Below, piece by piece: positions 1-20,800 of a stretch of DNA of 64,000 nt (its first letter is position 1; every line of letters begins with the position of its first letter). The stretch comes from Anthopleura xanthogrammica (lineage: Eukaryota > Cnidaria > Anthozoa > Actiniaria > Actiniidae). The notes below the pieces were generated by a model, which made no database searches, had not been told where the DNA came from, and saw only the letters and a list, made by a program, of their open reading frames with translations. Made by a program: the position numbers and the translations under genes. The stretch lies in contig OZ025208.1 of assembly GCA_964019055.1 (NCBI GenBank), forward strand, positions 17,258,228 to 17,322,227, read 5' to 3'.

Positions 1-8739
<8,739 letters not shown>

Positions 8740-9790
8740 TAAAAGAGCTTTCATAGCCTCACGGGATGCTAAGACTTTAATTACTACGTATAAACTAGAA
8801 ATAAAAAGGAATAGGTGCCTGTTAATTCATCAAGATGTACTTCTAAAGCATAAATCTAGTAATTATATTAGCAAAATATTGTAGTCTTTTGTGTTGCTAA
8901 ACAGGCATAGTAAGAGGTCAATAGTTGAACAAAGATTATATAAAAGAGACCGGTTGGCGAGTAAACTAGTTTAGGCTCCGTGTATACAGCGTAAATATAT
9001 GAGGGGGGAAAAAGCCGACGAAGGACTAAAGTCAATTTAGTATTCCTTTTTATAAAATCAGTAGTTTCCAAATTACTTGTAATATTCCTAAAATTGACAA
9101 TAAACTAACAGAAGAAGCTGGTATTGGGCTGTAACAATTTTATATGCACATAACACATAACTGATTTTTACCAGGTCCTCTGCGAAAAACATTTTCGACA
9201 CGTTTTTGTGCTACGTTTTTCATGCTTTAAGGATGGTGCCTATATACTAATTGCGAACCATTTTTGTTGCTTTTAAATTGTGTCAGTCTTTTAAATCACC
9301 TAAGTGGCCACGTACTGGAATCTGGAGAAAAAAATTGGGGGTCCCCACGCGAGATAATGAACGTTAAACACGGAAAACTTATTCAAGTCCGAAGAACAAC
9401 AAATTAAAAAGTGAAAGGATTTCAGAAAGTAGATGGTACGTAAAAATATTTTTTTTAGATTGAACGGCTAAAAAATCGGACCACGATGTTTTTTGACAAA
9501 CGTTTTTGAAAATAAAAGCAGGTAAATCAACTTTACAAAAACATAAAACAGATTTAGTAATGCAAAATAGTCATTTTCTTTGCCGGTAATTGGGTTGTGC
9601 AAATGTTCTAGATTAATATTTTTTTGTTTATCGAGTAAAAGAACCGCCGGCTTAAAATATTCACAATAACACGTGTTTCAGCCTAAGTTTACAAAACATA
9701 AGCTCATTTTGTGAAATTATACTAGCATGTAAAGCACAATATATTCCGAATATTAGCTGTTATATATATGTCCCCTGTAACCACGAAAAA
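8740..9790 (+). repeat. Duplicated 3' flank shared by the three HKL copies
   Basis: The 3' UTR and following DNA are nearly identical at 22770-23825, and the first 500 bases also at 33078-33575. This shows that the tandem duplication unit reached well past the stop codon. Confidence 0.85.
8800..8805 (+). promoter_or_regulatory. Polyadenylation signal AATAAA, HKL-1
   Basis: AATAAA lies 61 bases after the stop. The same hexamer in the same context follows HKL-2 (22828-22833) and HKL-3 (33136-33141). Confidence 0.55.
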
Positions 9791-10859
9791 TCAACGTCAA
9801 ATCTTAATCACTCCGCATTGAATAAAGATTTATTTACTAAAAGCCGTTAGTTACATCAAGATTAGAGTTATCCCCAAAATCACAATTTCGCCGAACTCTT
9901 AGAAACGGCGCCAAGTTTTTTCTTTAAATAATTCTGTAACTTTTTTATTTTACTTGTGGTTCACGTAAAGTAAAGATTAAGGATGTCGCAGTTCTTTGCT
10001 CTGTGCAATCCTCTTTCTTAGTTTTTGTAAAGGGTTTCAACCGATCTTCTTTTTAATCTTCATGCTTTGACAGCCAACCCCCAACTGCCCTTGACGCGCA
10101 CATGTCTTTGTTCTTAAATGCGCAGCCGTCCCTTTATTTAACACGGGACCTATCCTACCAAGCATGCATGACCTTTCTATTCCCGGGAGTCCAGTGCCCC
10201 GTTACACTTCCTACATCAACAGATCATAGCTATATCTAGAATGTGGGAAAACTTCTTTCAGCTTGCCGTATCTAAATTTTTTAAATAAAGTCACGCGTCG
10301 CACACCGCTGGAGAAAATTATGTATTGTTAAAAGTATTGTTTATATTGAATTAATTATCCCCAGCGATGCGCATTGTTCAAAACCGTACCCTTCAAGAGT
10401 AAAACTTTATACCGCAATGGATATAAATTGTTGGAATTTTTGGTACATTAAACTAAGAAATTGAAAGACTTGGCAAGTTATAGAATTTAGAACATCTTTC
10501 AAATTTGTTCGTGTTCTCTTGAAAAAAAAAGCATTATTTACTTCTTCAATGGTGCTTTTGTGGATCATCGCCATATAATGCGTTCTTGATTTCAGTTCGG
10601 AGAAATTGTGCTCATACCGCAAAGAAAATACAAGGATATATCCTGTCTATGAGTTTGACAGTTTGCTCTCGGTATCTACAAGCAAGATCAGATAGAACAT
10701 TTTGGAAATTCCTGGACACATGAGATAATATTATTTTTGATTTTTATCCCATACAAAGTCTATACGGTGATCTACCATTTTGTTTTACAAACTCAGCGCA
10801 TCTATTGCGCGTGCGTGTCCAAAATTTCTCGCCATGAAGCATGACCCTCGAAGGGCCTT

Positions 10860-10910
10860 CTTTGATGTTAGGTTCGGCTCATAAGAAGATCGACGTTTGA
10901 ATTGGGCCAA
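10860..10910. mobile_element. Half of a MITE family M element
   Basis: GGTTCGGCTCATAAGAAGAT followed by GACGTTTGAATTGGGCC matches one arm of the copy at 30926-31043. Confidence 0.6.
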
Positions 10911-10957
10911 AGAGGAAATTATTTGTCATTGTCATGCATTTATATTAAGATACTAAA

Positions 10958-11100
10958 CAATTATTGGATGAGGTTGAGCATGATATAGTAAATTATCAAG
11001 ACCAAGGTCGTGTTATCTGCCGAAGCCGTAGGCTGAGGCGGATAAAACGGCCGAGGTCTTAATATTTGCGATATCATGCGAAAACCGAATTCAATAATTG
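10958..11100. mobile_element. Palindromic MITE
   Basis: The ends CAATTATTGGATGAGGTTG and CGAATTCAATAATTG are inverted, with a second inner inverted pair (GACCAAGGTCGTGTTATC against the GATAAAACGGCCGAGGTC arm). There is no coding capacity. Confidence 0.6.
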
Positions 11101-11191
11101 TTTTATTATACAAATTTTTAAACTAAGAATAAAGATTTATTTCTGCTTTCGTAAAAATAGCAAAAGTGTTCCCATTTCCATTGTCACCTTT

Positions 11192-11260
11192 GAACTCAAC
11201 ATGATAAATGTATTATCTGTAGGTAAAACTTACAGATAATACATTTATCATATCGAGTTC
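11192..11260. repeat. Perfect-arm palindrome
   Basis: ATGATAAATGTATTATCTGT is followed 10 bases later by its reverse complement, inside an outer GAACTCAA/GAGTTC pair. It would form a strong hairpin and is probably the remnant of a small element. Confidence 0.7.
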
Positions 11261-11340
11261 ACACGAAATCAGGGATTGGCTGAGGGCTTACGGCCAATCC
11301 GAAGCGAGATAGTGAGTAAAATGTATAATAATAGCCATTA

Positions 11341-11690
11341 GAGTCTCCTGTAGCTCAGTGGCAGGGCGTCCGACTAGTATACTAGTATTCCCATCTCGGG
11401 CTCAGAATTTTTGACTGAGTATTTCACAGTATGGTACGATCATATACACATTTCATTCCATCATCATACGCATACCATGTTTATCGTATATTTCCTTAGA
11501 CATTTCTGTGACTGTAGCATATACAGTACGTTTGTCACAATCTACCCACACTAACGACCTTTCTCGCCATTAGAGTCTCCTGTAGCTCAGTGGCAGAGCG
11601 TCCGACTAGCATACAGAGGGTCGTGGGTTCGATTCCCATCTGGGGCTCAGAATTGTTTTCTGAGTATTTCACAGTATGGTACGATCATCT
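11341..11690 (+). repeat. Tandem pair of tRNA-like units, period 232
   Basis: GAGTCTCCTGTAGCTCAGTG occurs at 11341 and 11573, each followed by GGCTCAGAATT and a shared 50-base tail ending in CAGTATGGTACGATCAT. The first unit has lost its anticodon-to-T-arm part. Confidence 0.75.
11573..11648 (+). pseudogene. tRNA-like pseudogene (tRNA-Thr or -Ala type)
   Basis: The D-arm (GCTCAGTGGCAGAGC) and T-arm (GTGGGTTCGATTCCCAT) are intact, giving good A and B boxes. The anticodon stem TCCGA/ACAGA does not pair and the acceptor stem has two mismatches. The loop CTAGCAT would place AGC (Ala). The context TCCGACTAG also fits a degraded tRNA-Thr. It is unlikely to be a working tRNA and more likely a tRNA-derived repeat. 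Confidence 0.6.
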
Positions 11691-13180
11691 ACACATTTAA
11701 TAGTTGTTATGGCAGTGCAATTCAAAATTACATCACAAAACTTAGATGCTTATATAAAATGTAACTGATAAATCGTTTTTTGAAAGAAAGAACTAGTCTC
11801 ATGATCACTCAATCACTAGGATATAGTTTCAGATGAATTATGACATAAAAATTAAAATGAATACCTTTTGAGTAAAGCTCCTGTAAAAAAACACTAATTA
11901 TAAGCAGCAGTAAAAAAATATACAACGCCATGGAATGGTCTTGGATACTTCAAATACATCTTATTGATGAGGCTAACATATGTACTATTACTCTTTTGGT
12001 AACATTATTTACTGCTTCTACTATGGACAAAAATCGATACCGACACCTGTGAAATAAAACATAAAAATAAAAAACACCCACCCAATTACAAAATTCACTC
12101 AAGCTTGATTTGAAAGCGCAAGTTTTTACGATCCGCCCTTAGTGTAATGTATGAGCAGGATAATTTTCTAGTCAGAAAAGCATCAGGAAAAGATCAACCG
12201 ACCGACAGACCGTGCATCCAGCTAATCCCCTGCACTATATACAACGCACGTCGATTGAAATGAAGAAAAATTCTACACTATGAGTTACGCATTAGTTTCA
12301 AGGTTACTTTTGAGCGGGGTGAAAAAAATTCTGATACACTCTCGTACTTTTATTCCTATGTTTCGTTTTACTGGAAAAAGATATAGAATTTTGTTGTTTT
12401 TGCTCTCTGGTTAGGCTAGATAACCAATTACTTTCTACACGAATGCAGGCTCAGTCTCTGAGAGGCAGATTAGTATCCACTGTTCTCCCATTCATTCTGC
12501 CAAATACAATTTATCTTCGGTATCTTAGGAATCACTCGTATTGCAGTGTTATGCTTCATTCTAGTATTGTGAACCAAGTTGAACTTCTATTTACATGTTT
12601 CTCAAAAACTTTAAGGTAGCTTAGGAAAAAACTGCATCATATAGTCTTGTAGATTTGAGAAATATCCCTGATTTATGAAGTGTATCATGATCACCCAATC
12701 ACATAAAAAGTTGACTTCATCGTGGTATGGATTATCGAGAAAAAGTTGAGCTTCTGTTGACATATTTTCTAAAAAAGGTCTTAGTAACTTAGGAAAGTAC
12801 TTATTTTTTTGACAGGACAATTCGTTTTTATGAACTAAAAAAGTAAATTGACTTTTATTCTTATTTCCCTTCCAACAAACAAACAACACAAAACTAGTAC
12901 TGGTGTCTGATAAAAATAGAAATTCTTCTTCAAAAGAAATTACACATTTAGAAGTTAAGAGAGGAGAAAAAAATTGTTGATCAATGTCGTAAACATTGAG
13001 ATGATTGGAATATGATTTCTCATGGGTTTGCCAGCATTAAAGCAAGTTCTATGGTTTCGAGAATATTGTTGTTGATCACCAGCGTTAGATGGTACGTCAT
13101 AACCGAACCATTACAATACTTAAGTTTGCTTCAAGCAACCTCAACTCATTTGGGTGAAGTTCCTTCCACTGTAACCAGCT

Positions 13181-14862
13181 ATGGCAAGAATAGTTGCTAT
13201 AGTGCTCTTCGTGCTTGCTGCTGGCGCTGTGAACGGTAAGGAACCTCTTTTATCATGTCTGAGAAAAGCTAGCCATAAAATGATCTCAGTAAAGATTGAA
13301 AAAAGAAAGAAGATCTAGACTCTTCGATCAAAATTTCAAAAAGTTGATTTGTCGATAGTGTATTTTTAAATAAAAAAATGAACATTAATTTTACTATTTG
13401 CGTATATTGTATGTATCGTCACAGGGCTACAACACGGAAAAATACAGATCGGACACTCAGCTGCCGATGGATTTTACTGTGAGATCGTGACCTTCCCATC
13501 AGCCTTCACAGGCAGTGATCCAATCAATGTTTTCACGTCATTAAGCATGGGATCAAACTCATCACGTGTGCATGACGTAGGGTTCACGTGGACCGAGTCT
13601 GTAACTACAAGTGGCTTTAGGGTGTGTGTCGTTGAGAGTGGGACTGGGTTCAATGGGACTGTACGAGTGAACTGGGTTGCTTATCAAGTGACTGAATCAG
13701 GCGTGGCTGAGGGAAGTACCAGGTTCAACGACTGGACGACAGGAACACAATGTAACCTCGTATCTCTATCACAGGTAAGTTAACAATTTTTTGAATAAAT
13801 TAAACAATTCATTTCTCTATGTTCTTGCTTAACGTCTTAGAACGTCCATTCCAATCCTATTCCCATTCATGAGAGCAAATCAGACAATAGCGAATCAATC
13901 AGTATTGCAACAGTGGCCCCAAAAACAACAACACAATATCTACTTTTGAAAATACTACAAGGATGTTATTTTTACAGGACTGTAAACAACGGAAACAATT
14001 TACGTTAAATTTTCCGCGGTACCGTCTTGAAAAGTCTATTCGAATCTTATTCCCATTATGTTACCAACTCAGATTAATACATTAGCGTTGCAGCAGTTGT
14101 CCCACAAACAACTACAAAATATATCTATGGTTCCTTTTGTCCTTTGATCTTCAAGCTGAGGGCTGTATTTAAATTTCAAATTAATGCAATTGCTTGAATT
14201 GAATAGACATTTATTTTAATTGTAAATATACATTTTACAAGTCCTGCATGGTTCGCCTTAAGTTTTCTATTTCAGAGTTTATAGAATAGTAAATATTTTA
14301 CCTTTTATCATTAGTATTTGAATGAATTATCTTAAAGAATTAAATTAAATTAAATTTTCACAGGAGCGTAAAAAACTGAAACAGTTTATGACCAATTTTT
14401 CCCCGATCAGAGTTTTAAATTCTGAGATATTCTGGCTAATTTCTTGAGCTCGTGGGACATAGCAACGGTAACTAAGGGGAGACGAACCATGATTAATACT
14501 TTATAAATTGTTCACTTCTCGCTTCATCTCATTTATACTGTTCATTCCAAAGAGCTTCCCAAACAAGCCCAAGGTTTTCATCACAGCTCGTCACAACGTG
14601 CTAAACAAAAGACAAGATGCTGCTGCTGCTTGGGTAGAAAACATCGCCAGAGATGAATTTACGATTTGTTCGAGAGAAGCACGAACATTTGATGGGCGAC
14701 ACAAAGATATTGAAGTGGTATGTTAATGGATCACCCTTTCACTGATTCCGTATATGTCTTCCATTATCACACTTCGTTCTCCCCCCCCCCCCCCCTACGA
14801 TTCTTTGTTTGAGTTGATTCTTTGTTTGAGCTGTGTGCTTTTTCATGTTCAATTGTTAAGCA

Positions 14863-14893
<31 letters not shown>

Positions 14894-17800
14894 GATACTC
14901 GAAGGAATGACACGTGTTTAGAAATGGGAAAACATTACGCCTAGGTATAAGAGTTCCGTTGAACCTTTGGCTTATAGTTGCCCCGCAGACGAAATGGGAA
15001 AATCACTTTAATATTTCTTTTACTTTTAGGTTTGGATGGCTTTCACTGAGGTTCCACTATCTTGGGCTCATAATGAGATCATTACTCTACAATTTCCAAA
15101 TTCTCTACAACCGAGTGAAGAAGACAACGACGCATTTTGTCAGGTATTGAAGACAAGGGTAAAACCGAGATAAACATTGATAGTTCTTGAAACACCCTCA
15201 ATTTTGCAATAGTCCCCTTCACAGTTCCCTGAGTCATCTTGAAAGGTAACCGGGCCTTTGCATCGAAGCGAGACAAACGGTGATACAGACCTTTTTTAAC
15301 ACCTTGGACAATTATTCACAGGTCTGTGAAGGAGACTATAGATAGCTCACATGTCGTGTCTTATAATTTTTCAGATCTTCAACTTTACCGATTCCTACTT
15401 TTCTCCTCCATCGATTGTTCTCACTCCAAGTCACGAGTACGACAGCAGTAATGTAAACGCGGTGCCACCAGGACACAACTCGATTGTAGCCTGGAACGAG
15501 GTATATTAATCAAATCTTAAGAACTGTTTTATTTTTGAAATTTCAACGACATCAGGACTGGAGACAAATCAACGAAAAACAACAACAAAAGAAAGTAACA
15601 AAACAAAAAATAAAAACAATGTAAGCAACACAAAAAAATAACGACGAAAGTAACAATAAAACAAAAGACAAAAGTATATAAACTCACTAAGTATTCATGC
15701 ACGAAACCATTTCTATTCCGTATCAGAAATATAAGATTCTCTCAATGTTATAGTTCCTGTGTGACCGGGTTTGACGATGAATTTAATTGCGCTTGCTCTG
15801 AGTTCTGAGACTCACGCTGCGTCACGTAACAGCAAGAAAAGAATTGATATGTACCGTAACGGTGCAAATGTAGCGTTCGTAGCAAATCAAATACATGAAC
15901 AGTGTTGAGTTATGGTAAATTTACTAAATGGTTCTTGCTTAGGAAATAACGAGGACTTACTTCAGAGCTTGCGTGAAGGACTTGGTTGGATTGAATCGCA
16001 AGCATCATCCGATAACTGTCGACTACTTGGTACTCGGCGGTAAGAACTGCTCCATCTTTTACTCGGATACATTGCAACTGTAAGAAAGAATTAGGATAAT
16101 CATTTTATTGTGATGAATGGCCGATTGAATGTGCTTGCTATAGACGGATCTTTGTGACGTCAATGTTTACATTTTGCTTCATTAGCATAGGAATTTTACT
16201 TTTTAGCTAAATTTACACCAAATACGTTCTGAATATGGAAAAAGCATGTTGGAATTAGCTTATTTTAAAAATTTGAGCTTGACACACGAAATAGATTTTG
16301 CGTGAAGCAGTTTGAATATCTCTAAATTTTACAGAGAATGTATTGGCTCATTAGTGTTTTTGCCACCCAGTAATTTGAAAGCTGATATCTCGTAAACTAT
16401 TGCATGCAAAGAGCTAAAAATTTCGTAGATTACTTATATCAATAAGATCTTTTAAGTTTTGGGTTCGGTTTGTAATTTTCTTGACTTAAAACTGTATGCT
16501 AATGAGCAAAATATTGTAAACAAAGATTCGCCTATTAGACCCAGGGTGCAAGGTAGCTTCTCCTAAAATCCATTCAAAGAAGATTGCCAATTATATTAAC
16601 CATATAATATTTCTTATAGACCTTGATCCATGCATCAACAAGACGTGTGACTATTTTGCCAACTGTCAAGCAGTGTCACCAAGTGTTGCCCAGTGTGTGT
16701 GTATTTCTGAATGTCCAACATATCAAGATCTTGTTTGTGCAACCAATGGACAGACATTTGACAACATGTGCATCATGAAGAGAGAGATATGTAGAACCAA
16801 TGGAAACTTTACCTATTATCACCCTGGAGGTTGCCAAGGTAACTTTGACGTCATTTAATTCGTCTTCTCACAAAAAAAATCACCTTCTTCTCAGAAAAAA
16901 TCTTTTCTCGGTATCTTATGAATGTTTTTTCATCTTTTTCATAAGAGTTTCCATTGGACAAAGGTAGACACTCTCTTCGTCAGCAAGGCAATCCATGGTC
17001 AGATACGCATTGCGAGGTCGTGCCGCTTAAGCCCTACACGTTCTATCCCGACAAACTCGTGCATATCCAACTGACTGTAAACTACGTCAACGCTTTACAG
17101 ACGGCCAAGGTACACGAAGCTACAGTCACGTGGACAGAGAACGTGAATACGGACAATTTTACCGCGTGTATTACCAGGACAGGTAGGAATGACAATCCGT
17201 CCTATGACATGGAATCAGTAGATTGGATAGCCTATCAAGGAGCACCGAACGGTGGAGTTACTGGAAGGGAACGGTTCACAAGATGGTGGACTGGCACGAC
17301 ATGTAGGACGGTTTCGTTTCCACGTGTACGTATCAAAGTATCTATGATCTCTTGCTTTTAACTAGTACCGCCGAGAGCAATAGATCATTTTCGAATTCGT
17401 AAAATACCGCTGTATTCCTTGATTACAGACTCGTTTACCCAAAGTTAGCTTCAATAGACCCTTGCAGCACGTCGGAATGTAGTTCAATTTCGAGGGCAAA
17501 ACAATAGTTTCCAATTTTTAAGAGTTTGAAATTCTATTGTTTTGCCCTCCAAATTGAGCTGAATTCCGACGTGCCGCAGGGGGTCTATTCGGATCCAGAA
17601 TATTTACAAATACCAAAGGGAAAGTGAAGAATGCACAACTTCATCAATACAAAAATTTTGATACTCCACAGACTTTTACTGCAACGCATAAATATTATAT
17701 GCAAAACCGAGACTGATTACAAACGATAACTAAAAATAAGTTACTGTTACACTGTTACTGACAGAAATCTTACAAAATTCTTGTACAAAACTTTGAACGA

Positions 17801-20800
17801 AACGAAGGAACCGTATTCCATGAAATTCTTTGTTGAGAATTAAGCAAATATTTCGATAATTTAATACGTTTTTGACCTGTGTATACCATCAAATAATATA
17901 ACTTTATACGAAAGAGAGAAATAGTTGATACACACAAGCAGGGAACTCAGAAAAACAATAATATTACAACTTTATTTATATATCATTCAGTTTTTGTATC
18001 ATATTAAGGTAACTAGGGACACAATCAGTTCATATTTTTGGAACAACTGTAACTCGCTTGTTTTTTAACGGATCTGCAATGAAGTATACATTTTCTGAAA
18101 GCTTAATAATTGAAAATTTCAAATATCAAGCATATTTTAGCAAGTTCGTATTCATTTTGAAGATATAAGATGTTTATTAAAAAAACGGGTCAGTTTCGAA
18201 GCGCTACTTATTCTCCCTCCGCTTTGTTTAAACGGATTAGATTTCCTTGCCTTCTCAATCTACACATGTTGATCTAAAAAAGCATGTCTCAGATTTTTGT
18301 TTTAGCGCCTCATTATTTTTTAAATGGTTTTTAAAGTTATGATATAGGTTTTCTAATAGGTTCTTGTAGAAAAGTATCAATATCTTCTAAACGACGCCCT
18401 AAATTTAAAAAATGAGACATACTTTTTCAGTTTAGTAGTGTACGAACCGCCTGGCCACATTTCGCTGAAAAATGTTAAAAACTGCGGGCGAATAAGTGTT
18501 CGAAAGTTCGCAATTTTCCAAAAACTCTCTACGAAGAAAACGCAGACTTAAGTTTTGTGCGGATTAAAGCGATATTTACTTAGAGGGATTATCGGCGACA
18601 CCTTTAAGCCAATGAACACACAGCAAGCTATTTTATCCTGATGTTTGTGGCATGTGATTAAAAGCCGTTGACATTCGATTGACAGTTACTGTCAACGCGG
18701 CAACACTTCTGAGCGGCTGTTAAAATCAAATTTTGCTTTTTTTCTCCGAAACTAAAAAAAATTCTAAATTTTTTTTTTGACAAACAAAAGTTATTTTGAT
18801 ACGCAATAATTCAAGATCTTTTTAAAAAAAATTGACGATTATAGTGATTTTGTGTCCCTAGTTACCTTAATTATATATCAACTGAAGATCTAAATTATTT
18901 TATTGCCATATGCCTGCATTGTTGATGACAAAATGTAAATCTATTAACACTTATCTCAGGGCAAGTTCTCGAGCTCTCCCATAGTGCTAGCCAGCCTGCA
19001 ACATCAAAGAAGAGGCCTGAAGCACGATGCTGCGAGTGTTTGGGTGGAGGATGTTGGTTCTTCATCGTTCAAAGTTTGCTTACGAGAACTGCAGAACTTT
19101 GACGGTGTACATGAAGATATCGATGTGGTAAGTTGATTATCTGATGGGTGAAAATTCTGGTGTGGTTTGCAATTGGGTATTAGGTCACATTCACGATAGA
19201 CGACATGATGGTTTTCATATTGTAATTATAATTAGCCATGCAGTCTTCCAGGGAGCAAATATTGGGAGAAGAGAGCATCATTAAAAGATCGGCTCATCCT
19301 AGAGATTTTATTCTTATGCCAAATATTGCTTCACAAATTATCCAAAACCATCTGCATGTAGTTTTGGAACTGTTACATTTGTCCCTGACTCAGAAAATCG
19401 ATTATGGATATTTCCAAAGCCTTTTATTTTCTAAACTAGCGACCAAAGCAGTCCAAATTCGAGTATATCATTTATCAGACATATTTTCACACATATTCAC
19501 TGGGAAGTATTAAAATTATATTAACAAAGCAGTTGAAATCTGCTGGTTTCAAGTTGTTGGCCCCCTCAGCAACCACTTTACTAATCTGCATTACAATACC
19601 AAAACATCATGGCGTCTATCGTGAATATAACCAAGGGCACTAGGACACCTAAAGTGGTTGGATTTCTATAGTTTTCCCCCGATTATTTGAATCAAATGAA
19701 CGTTATACTTGTTTACTTATCTTGTATTTGTGTTCCTTTGCTGCTAAAATTAAGTTTTACTTCAAAGGTCGAAGGGTTTGAATAACCGATTTGTACTTAT
19801 TCCAGTAACGGCCGTTTCGTACTTGGCTCTGTATGTAACAACAGCAACATGACCGCGCGATATTCGTTACGTCAGTAATACTTAACCGCCGGATCGTTAA
19901 TATAGTTAATCAAATTCACCTTCAGTACCGGCGGTTAAGTATTACTGACGTAACGAAAAAGATGCAATATACAGCTACATCTTTAAATATAGTGTAAGAA
20001 GACTTGTCACTCAAAATATCATTGGTACTTTTTTTCTATTTCACACAGAACTGGATGGCATTTGAGATCCTACGCCTTCCATTGTTCTCTGAACACGGTA
20101 GCATCAACTTCCCCAATGACTACACACCTGGGCAATCTGATAATTATGCATTTTGTAAGGTATGGTATTTTTAGGACAGCTTACCACTTGAACTAAGCAC
20201 TGGCTTATACGAAATCTTGCACTTCTTTTCAGTTCGTATCTTTTTAAAATTTTGTCTGTCTATTAATAAAGTATATTTACATGCTTATTCTTAGCCTGTT
20301 GAAATAGTACGTAATTACACCAAGCTACCTTTAGTCATGGTAACACCGACCCACCGTACAGGCGGTGGACGGACGAACCCACAATGCAATGGAATCTCTG
20401 CCTGGATTGAGGTACAATATTCTATCAGAAAGTTCAAGTGTTTAGCTAGTAGGTTTCTCATCTCATCCCTACTAATAGTCCCTCTAGCATCATGTTAGCA
20501 GTTGAATTGGGCACTGATTAAAGGGCCATTTATATAGATGACTTTTTCAGATGCAACTTTTGTAGCGATTTGGTCGGTTGTTGGGACTGGTGCAACTCTA
20601 TATCCTCCTTGTCACTAAACGAGCGACGATTTTTAGTATATGTTGAACTCGGGAGGCGGAATTTGCCTTTACTTTAGCTAACAATAGAGAGAATTCTTTG
20701 TGTGAATCCTACGTACGTCATAGCCGCCATGTTGGTTGACGATAAAAAAGTATTCCTCATTAGCTTCTCTTGTCATATCAACCAACATCTCAAGGGATTT

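Larger units (their letters stand above)
8740..13180. other. Intergenic region between HKL-1 and HKL-2
   Basis: Bases 8740 to about 9790 are a copy of 22770-23825, and bases from about 12420 to 13180 are a copy of roughly 23995-25089. The 2.6 kb in between (9790-12420) has no counterpart downstream of HKL-2 and holds MITEs and tRNA-like repeats. No convincing gene was found; frames at 10407, 12611 and 13012 are short and without family motifs. Confidence 0.7.

Noticed and set aside
11573..11648. Functional tRNA gene
   Set aside because: Anticodon stem does not pair, acceptor stem has mismatches, and the unit is part of a tandem repeat.
19238..19513. Possible 91-aa protein in HKL-2 intron 9
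   Set aside because: Private to the enlarged intron, no domain, no splice link with its neighbours; probably chance in inserted DNA.
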